Shown: positions 54,078-62,844 of the stretch, one piece after another | Layout: every line of letters starts with the position of its first letter | Numbering within the stretch: position 1 is the stretch's first letter | NCBI RefSeq assembly: GCF_900129875.1 | Contig: NZ_FQXC01000003.1 | Coordinates: 124,001-188,000 of the forward strand | Direction of reading: 5' to 3' | Source of the DNA: Marivita hallyeonensis | GTDB lineage: Bacteria > Pseudomonadota > Alphaproteobacteria > Rhodobacterales > Rhodobacteraceae | Length of the DNA: 64,000 nucleotides | Made by a program: the position numbers and the translations under genes | Notes under the pieces: model-generated | Databases searched by the model: none | What the model was told of the DNA's origin: nothing | Seen by the model: the letters and a program-made list of their open reading frames with translations, nothing else

Positions 54078-56122
54078 TGACCGGCAGCATTGTGTTCGAC
54101 CCACTCCTTCCGTGGTTTGTGATTGCCACGCTGGCCACCTTTGCCGCGGCGGGGATCGCTCTTGCCCTGTGGCGCGGCCTGCGGGGTTGGGCGCTGCGGG
54201 CGTTGGCGGCGCTGGTCGTTCTCGCTGCTCTGGCGCAACCGTCCTATCAGGTGGAAGACCGCGCGCCCCTGTCGAACATTGTGCTGATCGTCGAAGATAA
54301 AAGCGCCAGCCAGTCACTCGGCGACCGGCTCGATGCCACGACAAACGCTTCGGTCGCGCTTGCGGCACAGCTCAACACACGTCCAAACACAGAAATTCGC
54401 CGCATCGAGGTCGGAGATGGCGAAGGCGACACCGGAACGTTGTTGATGTCGGCTGTCTCCGATGCCTTGGCCGAGGAACCGCGCGGACGGATTGCCGGGG
54501 TCTTTCTCATCAGTGACGGGCGTGTGCACGACCTTGAGCGGACGCCAGACCTCCCCGCGCCGCTGCACCTTTTGCTGACGGGCGAAGAAACGGACTGGGA
54601 TCGTCGCCTGATCGTAAAGAACGCGCCAGCTTTCGCCATTCTGGGTGAACCGGTTACGTTGACGCTGCGCGTCGAAGACGATGGCGCAGCGCCGGATGCC
54701 ATCTCGACCACGATTGATATCTCGGTGGATGGCGAGGGGCCTCAGCAATTCGATATGCCGATTGGTCAGGACATCGAGTTGCCGATCACTCTGCCGCACG
54801 GTGGGCTGAACGTCATTCAATTCACCGTCCCAGAAGCCGAGGGCGAACTCACCGACCGCAACAACACCGCGCTGGTGCAGATCAACGGCGTGCGCGACAG
54901 GTTGCGTGTGCTTCTGGTTAGCGGGGAACCCCATGCCGGAGGGCGCACATGGCGCAACCTGCTGAAGTCGGACAGTTCAGTCGATCTCGTTCACTTCACA
55001 ATTCTGCGCCCACCCGAAAAGCAGGATGGCGTGCCAGTGACAGAACTGTCGCTGATCGCGTTTCCGACGCGGGAGCTTTTCCTCGAGAAGATCGAGGACT
55101 TCGACCTGATCATCTTCGACCGTTACAAGAGACGTGGTATTTTGCCTGCGATCTACCTCGACAATGTGCGCAGCTACGTCGAAGAGGGCGGTGCCGTTCT
55201 TGTGGCGGCGGGTCCGGATTTTGCCAGTGCAGACAGTATCTATCGGTCGCCCTTGGCCGATATCCTGCCCGCCGAGCCAACCGCGCGTGTGATTGAGCGC
55301 GGCTTTCGGCCCACGATCACCGATCTTGGTGAACGTCATCCGGTGACAGCCGGATTGACCGGCGCAGAGACATGGGGTCGCTGGATGCGACAGATCGAGG
55401 TTGAACCCATCGGCGGTGACGTTGTGCTGAGCGGTGTGGATGACCGTCCGCTTCTGGTGCTCGACCGCATCGGGCAAGGCCGCGTCGCCCTGATTGCGTC
55501 CGATCACGCATGGCTCTGGTCGCGCGGGTTTGAAGGCGGCGGACCACAGCTCGACCTGCTGCGCCGCCTCGCACACTGGATGATGAAAGAGCCAGAGCTC
55601 GAAGAAGAAGCGCTTTGGGCGGAACCGACAGGACAGACGATGCGGATCATCCGCCGGACGCTGGATGAAACCATTGGGCCCGTCACCATCACCCGGCCCG
55701 ACGGCACAGAGGAAGAGATCACCCTTGAAGAAGCCTCTCCCGGCCGGTTCGAAGCGTTATACACGGGTCCGGAGATCGGGCTGTACCGTTTGGCCGAAGG
55801 CGACGCGGACGCCGTTGTCGGGCTTGGCCCAGCCGCTCCGCGTGAATTCGAGGAAACCATCGCAAGCGGGGAGGCTCTTGAACCCGCCATCGACGGCACC
55901 CGAGGTGGTGTGCGTCGGCTTGAAGACGGTCTGCCAAGTATCCGGGCCGTAGGCGAAGGCCGACCCGCTGCCGGACGTGGCTGGCTCGGCATCACCCCAC
56001 GGGAGGCATTCGAAACATTGGATGTCACGCAGACCCCGATGATGCCAGGGTGGCTGACGTTACTACTGGCCTCCGCGCTGATCCTTGGTGCGTGGTTGCG
56101 CGAGGGGCGACGGGATCGTTAG
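54077..56122 (+). CDS. Membrane protein with glutamine-amidotransferase-like (GATase1) domain
   Basis: The 681-residue protein has two N-terminal helices (FVIATLATFAAAGIALALW, then LRALAALVVLAALAQP), a large middle part and one C-terminal helix (WLTLLLASALILGAWL) with a basic end. The stretch LRVLLVSGEPHAGGRTWRNL, followed by DLIIFDRYKRRGILPAIYLD and EEGGAVLVAAGPDF, resembles a class I amidotransferase-like fold without an obvious catalytic cysteine. Start: ATG 54077 (TGATG overlap with the previous stop) is preferred; GTG 54074 is possible. It is the last gene of the moxR operon, and its stop overlaps the stop of the converging RTX gene. Confidence 0.85.
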   Translation: MTGSIVFDPLLPWFVIATLATFAAAGIALALWRGLRGWALRALAALVVLAALAQPSYQVEDRAPLSNIVLIVEDKSASQSLGDRLDATTNASVALAAQLNTRPNTEIRRIEVGDGEGDTGTLLMSAVSDALAEEPRGRIAGVFLISDGRVHDLERTPDLPAPLHLLLTGEETDWDRRLIVKNAPAFAILGEPVTLTLRVEDDGAAPDAISTTIDISVDGEGPQQFDMPIGQDIELPITLPHGGLNVIQFTVPEAEGELTDRNNTALVQINGVRDRLRVLLVSGEPHAGGRTWRNLLKSDSSVDLVHFTILRPPEKQDGVPVTELSLIAFPTRELFLEKIEDFDLIIFDRYKRRGILPAIYLDNVRSYVEEGGAVLVAAGPDFASADSIYRSPLADILPAEPTARVIERGFRPTITDLGERHPVTAGLTGAETWGRWMRQIEVEPIGGDVVLSGVDDRPLLVLDRIGQGRVALIASDHAWLWSRGFEGGGPQLDLLRRLAHWMMKEPELEEEALWAEPTGQTMRIIRRTLDETIGPVTITRPDGTEEEITLEEASPGRFEALYTGPEIGLYRLAEGDADAVVGLGPAAPREFEETIASGEALEPAIDGTRGGVRRLEDGLPSIRAVGEGRPAAGRGWLGITPREAFETLDVTQTPMMPGWLTLLLASALILGAWLREGRRDR

Positions 56123-57471
56123 ATCACCGACGCCAGGTCAAAATCGTCGGTGACGACACCAACAACCTGTAACAAGAACTCGCCGGTCGTGGGATCAAGG
56201 GCATCCGCGTAGAACGTATCGGCCGCATCGCGCGCATCGACCTCGGTGATTGCGAAACCATCGAATAAATCCATGACTGTCTTTGCATGGTCGGTATCGG
56301 ACATTCCAAGATGGACCGCGAAATACGCGCCGATGTCGGTCTTCGTCTCGAGGTAGATACGGTCGGCCTCTTGCTGTGCAATGAAATCGGGGCCGACGTC
56401 AGGGGGGATCGGTGCTTTTGCTCCGTTGATCACCTCGAGAATAAAACTGTCTCGAGTAACGCCGCCACTTTCGAGCGCGTTGGCCCAGAAAGCCAGACCC
56501 TCAGCATCCGGGGTACGACCCAGGACGTTGTTGTAGACAACAGTCGCAAAATCGAGCGTGCTTGTGCCCGGAGGATAGGCCGCGACCGTCTCGGGCTGCG
56601 GGGCAAAGAGTTCGGCCATTTCTTTGAGTGAAACGCCATTCGCAAAGGCCGTGGCCCAGAAGTTCAGGCCGACAGCATCTGGTGCCCGATTGAAGTACGC
56701 GATGTAGAGTTCGATGATGAGCTCAAGCTCTTCCGCTGTAAGTTGCCCTGCCCCACCGAAACTGGCGAAGTCGAAGGCCGGTATGGTAGTCTCACCTTCA
56801 AATTTCAGGCGTTCGATCCCGCTAATCGTGTCAGTCCCGTCGCCATCGACACGCCGATCCTCCACCGTGATAGACGACGGTGTAATGACAATCGTATGGC
56901 TGTTCTGAGGGCCGGAATACTTTGCCGTGTCGACTCCAGCGCCACCTTGAATTGTATCGTTGCCTTCGTCACCCTGAAGCGTGTCGTTACCCTGCTGACC
57001 GAAAAGAGTGTCTGGGCCGTCAGTCCCCACCAGCATATCGGGGCCATCTGTTGGGGTCATATCGGTCGTCGGCGCACCGAAAGAGAGCTGCTGCGAAATA
57101 TTGACAATCGTATTCACGACGCCCGTGTTGTTCAGAATGACCTCGAACGAATCGATGTCCCAGAAACCAGGGCGATTGACCGAGAATTCGTAGGCGTAGA
57201 GTACGTCACCCGGCGACGCACCGTCTCCGAGAATTCCAGTTGTTGAATCGAAAAAGAAATCCCCAGTCTCGGTGACCTGCGAGCTGGTCAGCGTCGCGTC
57301 ATTGTCGACGATGCCGACATAGGGGGCCGGAGCAACTCCCGGAACCGGCGTGGCATTCACCAGACCCCGGATGAGTGTTTCGAACGTGGTACCAGCCGGC
57401 AATGCCTGGTCTGCGACGATGTTGATAAAAAATGTGCTACCGAATTGACCGGACTCAAGCCTGAAGGGCAC
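56119..57471 (-). CDS. RTX-type calcium-binding protein with DUF4214 domain (paralog 1)
   Basis: The 450-residue protein has a beta-rich N-terminal domain and RTX nonapeptides around residues 150-185 (GTDGPDTLFGQQGNDTLQGD and on). DUF4214 units follow from about 245 (LIIELYIAYFNRAPDAVGLN, VVYNNVLGRTPDAEGLAFW). There is no N-terminal signal peptide, as expected for a type I secretion substrate, and it ends with VVTDDFDLASVI. Start: GTG 57471 with GGAGG nine bases upstream. A closely similar gene lies 47 bases upstream on the same strand. No type I exporter is in the window. Confidence 0.88.
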   Translation of the reverse strand: MPFRLESGQFGSTFFINIVADQALPAGTTFETLIRGLVNATPVPGVAPAPYVGIVDNDATLTSSQVTETGDFFFDSTTGILGDGASPGDVLYAYEFSVNRPGFWDIDSFEVILNNTGVVNTIVNISQQLSFGAPTTDMTPTDGPDMLVGTDGPDTLFGQQGNDTLQGDEGNDTIQGGAGVDTAKYSGPQNSHTIVITPSSITVEDRRVDGDGTDTISGIERLKFEGETTIPAFDFASFGGAGQLTAEELELIIELYIAYFNRAPDAVGLNFWATAFANGVSLKEMAELFAPQPETVAAYPPGTSTLDFATVVYNNVLGRTPDAEGLAFWANALESGGVTRDSFILEVINGAKAPIPPDVGPDFIAQQEADRIYLETKTDIGAYFAVHLGMSDTDHAKTVMDLFDGFAITEVDARDAADTFYADALDPTTGEFLLQVVGVVTDDFDLASVI

Positions 57472-57518
57472 TGCTTATGCCTCCTTAGCAGTTAAAAAGA
57501 TGCGCTTAACTATAAAAA

Positions 57519-58880
57519 TCAAAGCGCGATGAAAGCGTCGAAGTAATTGTCTGGCAGAACTGCTAAAACAGGCATCAGGAACTCTGGATTGTCGCCCTCT
57601 ACCGCCTCCGTAAAGGCCCCCGAAGCAGCGCTTGCGGCACCTGCGAAATTCATTGTGCTCGCGTCACCATATGTCTCCATTACGTTATCGGCCGCGTCCA
57701 GATTGGAAAGCCCGTAGAACACCGAGTAATACGCTCCGACCTCTGTCTTCTCCTCAAGATAGGCTTGGTCGGCCAACTGCTGATCTATGAAGTCTTGCGT
57801 CGCATCGACAGGCGGTGTGGCTTTTGCCCCCTTCAAAACTTCGAGTATGAAGACGTCCCTACTGACATTGCCCGAGTCCAATTGCCCGGTCCAGAATGTC
57901 AAACCGGCTGTGTCCGGAGCACGGCCGAGGACATTGGCGTAAACTGTGAGCGCGAACTGTTCGTTGGACACGTCCGACGGAAATGCGGCTTGCGTTTCCG
58001 GCTGGCCTGCGAAATCGGCAGCAATTTCGTCAAGGCTTAAACCACCCTCCTCGCCAAACAGACCACGATTGTAGACAGTGGCCCAGAAGTTCAGGCCCAG
58101 CGCATCGGGTGCACGGTCGTAATAGGCAATGTATAACTCGATCAGCGCGAGGAAGTCTGTGAACTCAAGACCGCCCGCACCGCCGAACTTGGTCAGGTCG
58201 AGAGGACTGGCAGCTGCCTCTCCTTCGAAGGTCAGTGTTTCTACGTCACGTAACGCATCAATCCCGTCACCATCTTCGCGACGATCCTGAATCGTCGTAT
58301 CGCTAGGTGAGATCGTAACTGTGTAATTGTTCTGCGGGCCTGTGTAGGCGGCGGTATCATCCCCGCTTCCGCCTTCAAGCGTATCGTTGCCTGCACTGGC
58401 CTCGAAGGTGTCATTTCCATCAAGACCAAGGATCAATTCCGGACCGTCCGTTCCCATGAGAATATCGGGACCGGGCGTTGCGGCTGGCGTTCCGTTCCCG
58501 CCACCGAAATTAAACGTGATCAAGTCAGAAACTTCGTCAGACGAAGCGTCAAAACTCTCGGTCAGAGCAAAAAGACTGCTGACCTGGATCGACCCTGCGC
58601 CTGACGTCGTAAATTCGTACGCATAGATGTCTGTGTTTGCACCTACAGCACCGGCAATATTGATCTGCACGGCGGCGGTAAAAAGATTGTCATCCGTCTC
58701 CGCCGCGGTACCTTCTTCGGTATCACCGGGAACCAAAAGAAGCTCTTGCGAAAAACTCGCATTATTAAGCACCATTTCCGGAGCGACCTGAACGCTGAAA
58801 TCGCCGGTGGTGGCTTGATCCAGAGAGACAATAATTCGAACTGAATTGCCGTTTTCTTCACCACGAATCGAGACGGGCAT
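57519..58880 (-). CDS. RTX-type calcium-binding protein with DUF4214 domain (paralog 2)
   Basis: The 453-residue protein is laid out like paralog 1. The N-terminal beta domain is poorly conserved. It is followed by GTDGPELILGLDGNDTFEAS and NDTLEGGSGDDT repeats, the shared segment YTGPQNNYTVTISPSDTTIQ and DUF4214 units (LIELYIAYYDRAPDALGLNF, TVYANVLGRAPDTAGLTFW). It ends VLPDNYFDAFIAL. The ATG at 58880 has AAGGTG about eight bases upstream. The pair probably arose by tandem duplication. A surface or secreted adhesion-type role is inferred from the family. Confidence 0.88.
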   Translation of the reverse strand: MPVSIRGEENGNSVRIIVSLDQATTGDFSVQVAPEMVLNNASFSQELLLVPGDTEEGTAAETDDNLFTAAVQINIAGAVGANTDIYAYEFTTSGAGSIQVSSLFALTESFDASSDEVSDLITFNFGGGNGTPAATPGPDILMGTDGPELILGLDGNDTFEASAGNDTLEGGSGDDTAAYTGPQNNYTVTISPSDTTIQDRREDGDGIDALRDVETLTFEGEAAASPLDLTKFGGAGGLEFTDFLALIELYIAYYDRAPDALGLNFWATVYNRGLFGEEGGLSLDEIAADFAGQPETQAAFPSDVSNEQFALTVYANVLGRAPDTAGLTFWTGQLDSGNVSRDVFILEVLKGAKATPPVDATQDFIDQQLADQAYLEEKTEVGAYYSVFYGLSNLDAADNVMETYGDASTMNFAGAASAASGAFTEAVEGDNPEFLMPVLAVLPDNYFDAFIAL

Positions 58881-59026
58881 ATGAATTCACCTTTAAAGCT
58901 GTTTTACAAGAATGAGTCTGAGGCTAGGCAAAAGCCTTTAGCTGGTAAACTTCTTTCTTTCAAAATGAACGGATACGTGAAACCAGGCGCAAAAGAAAGT
59001 GATGCGGAAGCTGACATGCGTCAGCT

Positions 59027-59059
59027 AAAGAACCGCATTGTGGGTGACAATGCGGTTTT
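59027..59059 (-). terminator. Terminator after the dsbA-like gene
   Basis: AACCGCATTGT (59031-59041) and ACAATGCGGTT (59047-59057) form an 11-base perfect stem with a five-base loop. On the minus strand it is followed by TTCTTT, and on the plus strand by TTTTC, so it can act both ways. It lies 24 bases beyond the end of the dsbA-like gene. Confidence 0.65.
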
Positions 59060-59082
59060 CGCCAGTTTCCAGATCTAGAGAG

Positions 59083-59763
59083 TTAGCCGCCTAGACGATC
59101 GTCCAAAATCTGCTGGAATTCCGAGTAACTCATGTTCGAGTAAGTCTCGCCGTCGATCACGAAGGACGGGGTTGAACTGATGCCGTGTTCTTCAGCGTTG
59201 GCCTGGTACCACTCGATGAGTGTGCGGGCTTTGTCGCCATTGCTGAGGCACGCTTCGAGTTGTTCGTTTTCCAGGCCGGCAATCCGGCCGATCTTCCGCA
59301 ACTCGTCGGCGATAGCGGCTTCGGAGCCTGCACGGGTCCAAGCGCTTTGTTGTTCATAAAGCAGGTCTGTGATGCCGAAGAACCGGTCTTCGCCGCCGCA
59401 GCGGGCAATCATGGAGCCCCAGAGCCCGTAGCGGTCGAAATAGACTTCTCGGTAGATGAACTTCACCTTGCCGGTGTCGATGTAGTCAGCCTTCAGGTCT
59501 TTGAAGACCCCGGCGTGGAACGACGCGCAATGCGGGCACGTGTAGGACGCGTATTCGATCACCTCGACCGGTGCGTCTTCTGCGCCAAGGACCATCTCTT
59601 CGACGACGAATGTCTCGCCGCTGGCTTCCTGCGCATTGGCGGCGCCGGGCAAAGCGATTTCCTGACCATTCACGGTTGGAGTGCTTGCCGGTTGGGTGAA
59701 CCACCAGCCCGCACCACCGGCCACTGCTACGGCAAGGGCAATTGTCATCATGCGTTGTTTCAT
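59083..59763 (-). CDS. DsbA-family periplasmic thiol:disulfide oxidoreductase
   Basis: The 226-residue product has an N-terminal signal or anchor segment (MMTIALAVAVAGGAGWWF) and a thioredoxin fold with active site Cys76-Pro-His-Cys79 (EYASYTCPHCASFHAG). The helical insertion and cis-proline segment SSTPSFVIDGETYSNM complete the family pattern. It probably introduces or isomerises disulphides in exported proteins. The dciA-like gene lies 30 bases upstream on the same strand. Confidence 0.92.
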   Translation of the reverse strand: MKQRMMTIALAVAVAGGAGWWFTQPASTPTVNGQEIALPGAANAQEASGETFVVEEMVLGAEDAPVEVIEYASYTCPHCASFHAGVFKDLKADYIDTGKVKFIYREVYFDRYGLWGSMIARCGGEDRFFGITDLLYEQQSAWTRAGSEAAIADELRKIGRIAGLENEQLEACLSNGDKARTLIEWYQANAEEHGISSTPSFVIDGETYSNMSYSEFQQILDDRLGG

Positions 59764-59793
59764 TGCGAAACCCTCTGTTGTCTCTTGATGGAC

Positions 59794-60306
59794 CTAGGCC
59801 CGATTTTGCGTTTTTGAATAGACGTTGCTGGCCAAGCGTTCCAGGGCAGAGCGCAATCCTTCATCCTCAACATCCCTGGTCAGTTTTTTTGCCTGCGGCA
59901 AGATCGTTGGAAGCGCGGTGTCATCGGATCGCACCGGACGATGATCGAAGCTCACCTGCCCTTCGGCAAAGCCGGACGCCGCCGTCTGGGTGATGCGTAG
60001 ATTCGAAATGGCGTTATAGCCGTAAACTGCGTTCACTTTCTCTCGCAATTTCTCTTTCTGCATTTCCAGAATCGGCGCATTGGCCCCTGTGGTAAGCACC
60101 GTCAACGTCGCTCCAAGACCGCCACGACCGTACCGAATGTCGACAGGACGGCAGATCGCAGCAATGTCTTCACCGGCAATCTCGGTCCAGTGAGTGAGGA
60201 GACGTGACTGGGCGAAGCCGCGGGTCTCTGACGCTTTGCGGATCTGCGTCTGCAAAAGGCTCGACGTGCGTTTGAAGCCTCTGGTCTGACCGGTGCGCGT
60301 CGGCAT
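59794..60306 (-). CDS. DciA family protein (DUF721)
   Basis: The 170-residue product starts with a basic tail (RTGQTRGFKRTSSLLQTQIR) and has the DUF721 core LLTHWTEIAGEDIAAICRPV followed by GATLTVLTTGANAPILEMQK. DciA is the ancestral bacterial loader of the replicative helicase DnaB; assignment to that role is by family. The C-terminal part is divergent. It precedes the dsbA-like gene and is divergent from mutY. Confidence 0.85.
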   Translation of the reverse strand: MPTRTGQTRGFKRTSSLLQTQIRKASETRGFAQSRLLTHWTEIAGEDIAAICRPVDIRYGRGGLGATLTVLTTGANAPILEMQKEKLREKVNAVYGYNAISNLRITQTAASGFAEGQVSFDHRPVRSDDTALPTILPQAKKLTRDVEDEGLRSALERLASNVYSKTQNRA

Positions 60307-60388
60307 GTTTGACTCCTCCTGTCGAACACTATCCTAGTGTCGCGGCGCGACCGCAACCAGCCCACAAATCAGAGCAGAGATCAAAGGA

Positions 60389-61444
60389 ATGTCAGACCCG
60401 CGTGATGCACCCGAGCCGCAGGTGCTTTTGGAATGGTATGACCGCCACGCCCGGGACATGCCCTGGCGCGTCGGCCCGTCAGACCGCGCACGTGGCGTCC
60501 GTCCTGATCCGTATCGCGTCTGGATGTCCGAGATCATGTTGCAGCAGACAACAGTGGCCGCCGTCAAAAGCTATTTCGAAGCGTTCACGAACCGCTGGCC
60601 GACGGTCAGCGACCTGGCAAAGGCAGAAGACGCGGACGTCATGGCGGCGTGGGCCGGTTTGGGATATTACGCCCGCGCGCGCAACCTGCTTAAATGTGCA
60701 CGGGTCGTGCACACGGAATACGGCGGCGTCTTTCCAGAGACCTATGACGCCCTGATCGCGTTGCCCGGGATCGGCCCCTATACGGCGGCGGCCGTCGCTT
60801 CGATCGCCTTTGATCGCCCGGAGACCGTTCTGGACGGCAACGTGGAGCGGGTGATGGCTCGGCTCTATGACGATCACACACCACTGCCTGCCGCCAAGCC
60901 CAAACTGATGGACTATGCCTCAGCGTTGACGCCCGAAGACCGCCCGGGCTGCTATGCGCAGGCGGTGATGGATCTCGGGGCCACAATATGCACGCCGCGC
61001 AACCCGGCATGCGGACTTTGTCCATGGCGGTCGGCTTGCCGGGCCTGGACCGCTGGAACCGCGAGGGACCTGCCAAAGAAGACGCCAAAGAAACGCAAAC
61101 CAACACGGTTCGGCATCGCGTACATCGCCCGGCGCGTTGACGGCGCGTTGTTACTCGAGACTCGGCCTGACAGCGGCCTTCTTGGTGGCATGCTCGGCTG
61201 GCCGGGAAGCGACTGGAACGATGCACCGGAGGAAGCCCCACCGATCCACGCCGAATGGCGCTCTATCGACGAAGAAGCGCGGCACACCTTCACCCATTTC
61301 CACCTACGGCTCACGGTGAAAACGGCGCTTGTTCCGATGGATCGCACCCCAGAGCGCGGTCGATTCTTCGCGGTTGAAACATTCGATCCAGCTATGTTGC
61401 CGACAGTGATGCGCAAGGCGTTCAATCTGGTTTCTAAGCCCTGA
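60389..61444 (+). CDS. mutY: A/G-specific adenine glycosylase MutY
   Basis: MutY removes adenine paired with 8-oxoguanine, complementing MutT. The 351-residue product has the catalytic Glu48 in SEIMLQQTTVAAV, the helix-hairpin-helix LPGIGPYTAAAVASIAF, catalytic Asp149 in VLDGNVERV and the [4Fe-4S] ligands Cys201, Cys208, Cys211 and Cys217. A C-terminal MutT-like domain (residues about 240-345) recognises the damaged base. It is divergent from dciA across 82 bases. Confidence 0.96.
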   Translation: MSDPRDAPEPQVLLEWYDRHARDMPWRVGPSDRARGVRPDPYRVWMSEIMLQQTTVAAVKSYFEAFTNRWPTVSDLAKAEDADVMAAWAGLGYYARARNLLKCARVVHTEYGGVFPETYDALIALPGIGPYTAAAVASIAFDRPETVLDGNVERVMARLYDDHTPLPAAKPKLMDYASALTPEDRPGCYAQAVMDLGATICTPRNPACGLCPWRSACRAWTAGTARDLPKKTPKKRKPTRFGIAYIARRVDGALLLETRPDSGLLGGMLGWPGSDWNDAPEEAPPIHAEWRSIDEEARHTFTHFHLRLTVKTALVPMDRTPERGRFFAVETFDPAMLPTVMRKAFNLVSKP

Positions 61445-61552
61445 CCCCGCTGACAAAGGCAACCGGTCACGCAATGACCGCAACGTCAGTCTTGGTGATG
61501 ACAGGCTGCGCCTGCTAGATTTCGCGCCGAACCCTAAGCGTAAGCGATCAAC

Positions 61553-62689
61553 ATGACAGACAGCACCTTTCACCCCTCTGAAACCCGGCTTCCCCTGCGC
61601 GCCGCGCTGCCGTTCTGGTTGTCGCTGTTCATGATTCCGCTTGTCCTCGCGAGCGCGTTTCTTGGCGGTTTCTGGGTGATTGTACCGATCCTCGCGGCGT
61701 GGGGCGTTTTCGCGACGCTCGATGCGGCATTGGGTCTAAGCGTGGACAACCTTGATCCGCAGACCAAAGACAGTGCCTTGGTCTACCACCGGCTCATCAC
61801 GCTGATCTGGGCACCGTTGCAATTCCTGATGATCTTCGGACTGGTCTGGTACGTTCCCCGGGCAGATCATCTGGGCGTGCTCGAGACCTACCTCGTGACC
61901 GTGGGCATGGGTGTTTTGTCGGGCAGTATCGGGATCGTCTACGCGCATGAACTGATGCACCAGAAAAACAAGCTTGAACGCTGGATGGGCGATCTGCTTA
62001 TGAACATGGTGCTTTATGGGCACTTCCGGTCAGAGCACCTGTTGGTCCACCACCGCTACGTTGGAACCCCGCGCGATCCGGTGACGGCACGATATAATGA
62101 GAGTTTCTGGCGGTTCTACCCGCGTGTCCTGAAGGGATGCCTGCTGTCTTCGTTCCGGGCCGAGCGGGACATGCTGGCTCGCAAGAAGCTTCCCTGGTGG
62201 CATCAAAGCAATCCCTTCTGGCGTTATTGGGGGCTGCAGCTCGCCTTCCTCGTGCTGGCGTTTTTGCTTGGCGGCTGGCTCGGTGTCTTGGTCTTCGTGC
62301 TTCAGGCGGTGGCGGCGATCTTTCAATTGGAATTGGTCAACTATGTCGAACACTACGGGTTGACGCGAAAGCATTTGGGTGACGGCAAATACGAACATGT
62401 GAAGCCACGCCACAGTTGGAATGCGTCCCACAAGGCGTCAAACTGGTTCCTGATCAACCTGCAGCGCCACTCGGACCACCATTACAAGCCTGATCGCCGC
62501 TTTCCGCTTTTGCAGACCTACGACGAAGAAGACGCGCCGCAACTGCCTTACGGGTACCCGGTGATGACCTTCTTCGCACTGTTCCCGCGCAAATGGCGCG
62601 CGATGATGAACCCGCGGGTTCAGGCCTGGCGAAAGAAGTATTACCCGGAGATCGAAGACTGGTCCCGATACAACAAGTTGCGCGCCTGA
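61553..62689 (+). CDS. alkB: Alkane 1-monooxygenase (AlkB-type membrane diiron hydroxylase)
   Basis: The enzyme hydroxylates the terminal carbon of medium-chain alkanes in the inner membrane, using electrons from rubredoxin. The 378-residue product has about six helices and the histidine boxes HELMHQ (132-137), EHLLVHH (161-167) and LQRHSDHH (303-310), plus the NYVEHYGL motif (263-270) that separates alkane hydroxylases from fatty-acid desaturases. Boxes 1 and 2 differ by one residue each from the usual HELxHK and EHxxGHH. No rubredoxin gene is seen; a reductase gene begins at 63423. Not related to the DNA-repair AlkB at 18444. Confidence 0.9.
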   Translation: MTDSTFHPSETRLPLRAALPFWLSLFMIPLVLASAFLGGFWVIVPILAAWGVFATLDAALGLSVDNLDPQTKDSALVYHRLITLIWAPLQFLMIFGLVWYVPRADHLGVLETYLVTVGMGVLSGSIGIVYAHELMHQKNKLERWMGDLLMNMVLYGHFRSEHLLVHHRYVGTPRDPVTARYNESFWRFYPRVLKGCLLSSFRAERDMLARKKLPWWHQSNPFWRYWGLQLAFLVLAFLLGGWLGVLVFVLQAVAAIFQLELVNYVEHYGLTRKHLGDGKYEHVKPRHSWNASHKASNWFLINLQRHSDHHYKPDRRFPLLQTYDEEDAPQLPYGYPVMTFFALFPRKWRAMMNPRVQAWRKKYYPEIEDWSRYNKLRA

Positions 62690-62711
62690 ACGACATCAGC
62701 GTTCAACACGA

Positions 62712-62736
62712 AAGGAGGGCAATTTACGTCCTCCTT
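62712..62736. other. Hairpin after the alkane monooxygenase gene
   Basis: AAGGAGG (62712-62718) pairs with CCTCCTT (62730-62736) around an 11-base loop. It may mark the end of the monooxygenase transcript, but no T run follows. Confidence 0.3.
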
Positions 62737-62763
62737 CACTAGAATTTACTGGAGAGCGTCAAA

Positions 62764-62781
62764 AAACTTCGTACGAAGTTT
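62764..62781. promoter_or_regulatory. Perfect 18-base palindrome, possible operator
   Basis: AAACTTCGTACGAAGTTT reads the same on both strands with no spacer. It lies in the 150-base space between the monooxygenase and peroxiredoxin genes, which converge. A dimeric regulator could bind, but no promoter is obvious beside it, so another structural role is possible. Confidence 0.35.
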
Positions 62782-62814
62782 CTTCTGCATTCCCTAATAA
62801 ATTCTTGGGTTTCG

Positions 62815-62844
62815 TTTGAAGACAAGCGTTTGCCAGTCTTCAAA
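62815..62844. repeat. Inverted repeat at the peroxiredoxin 3' end
   Basis: Nine-base arms TTTGAAGAC (62815-62823) and GTCTTCAAA (62836-62844) are separated by 12 bases. The right arm spans the peroxiredoxin stop codon. No T run follows on the minus strand, so it is a possible Rho-independent-like or RNA-stabilising structure rather than a standard terminator. Confidence 0.4.

Noticed and set aside
62764-62781. Resemblance of the palindrome to loxP arms
   Set aside because: Only an eight-base half is similar, there is no asymmetric spacer and no recombinase gene is near.
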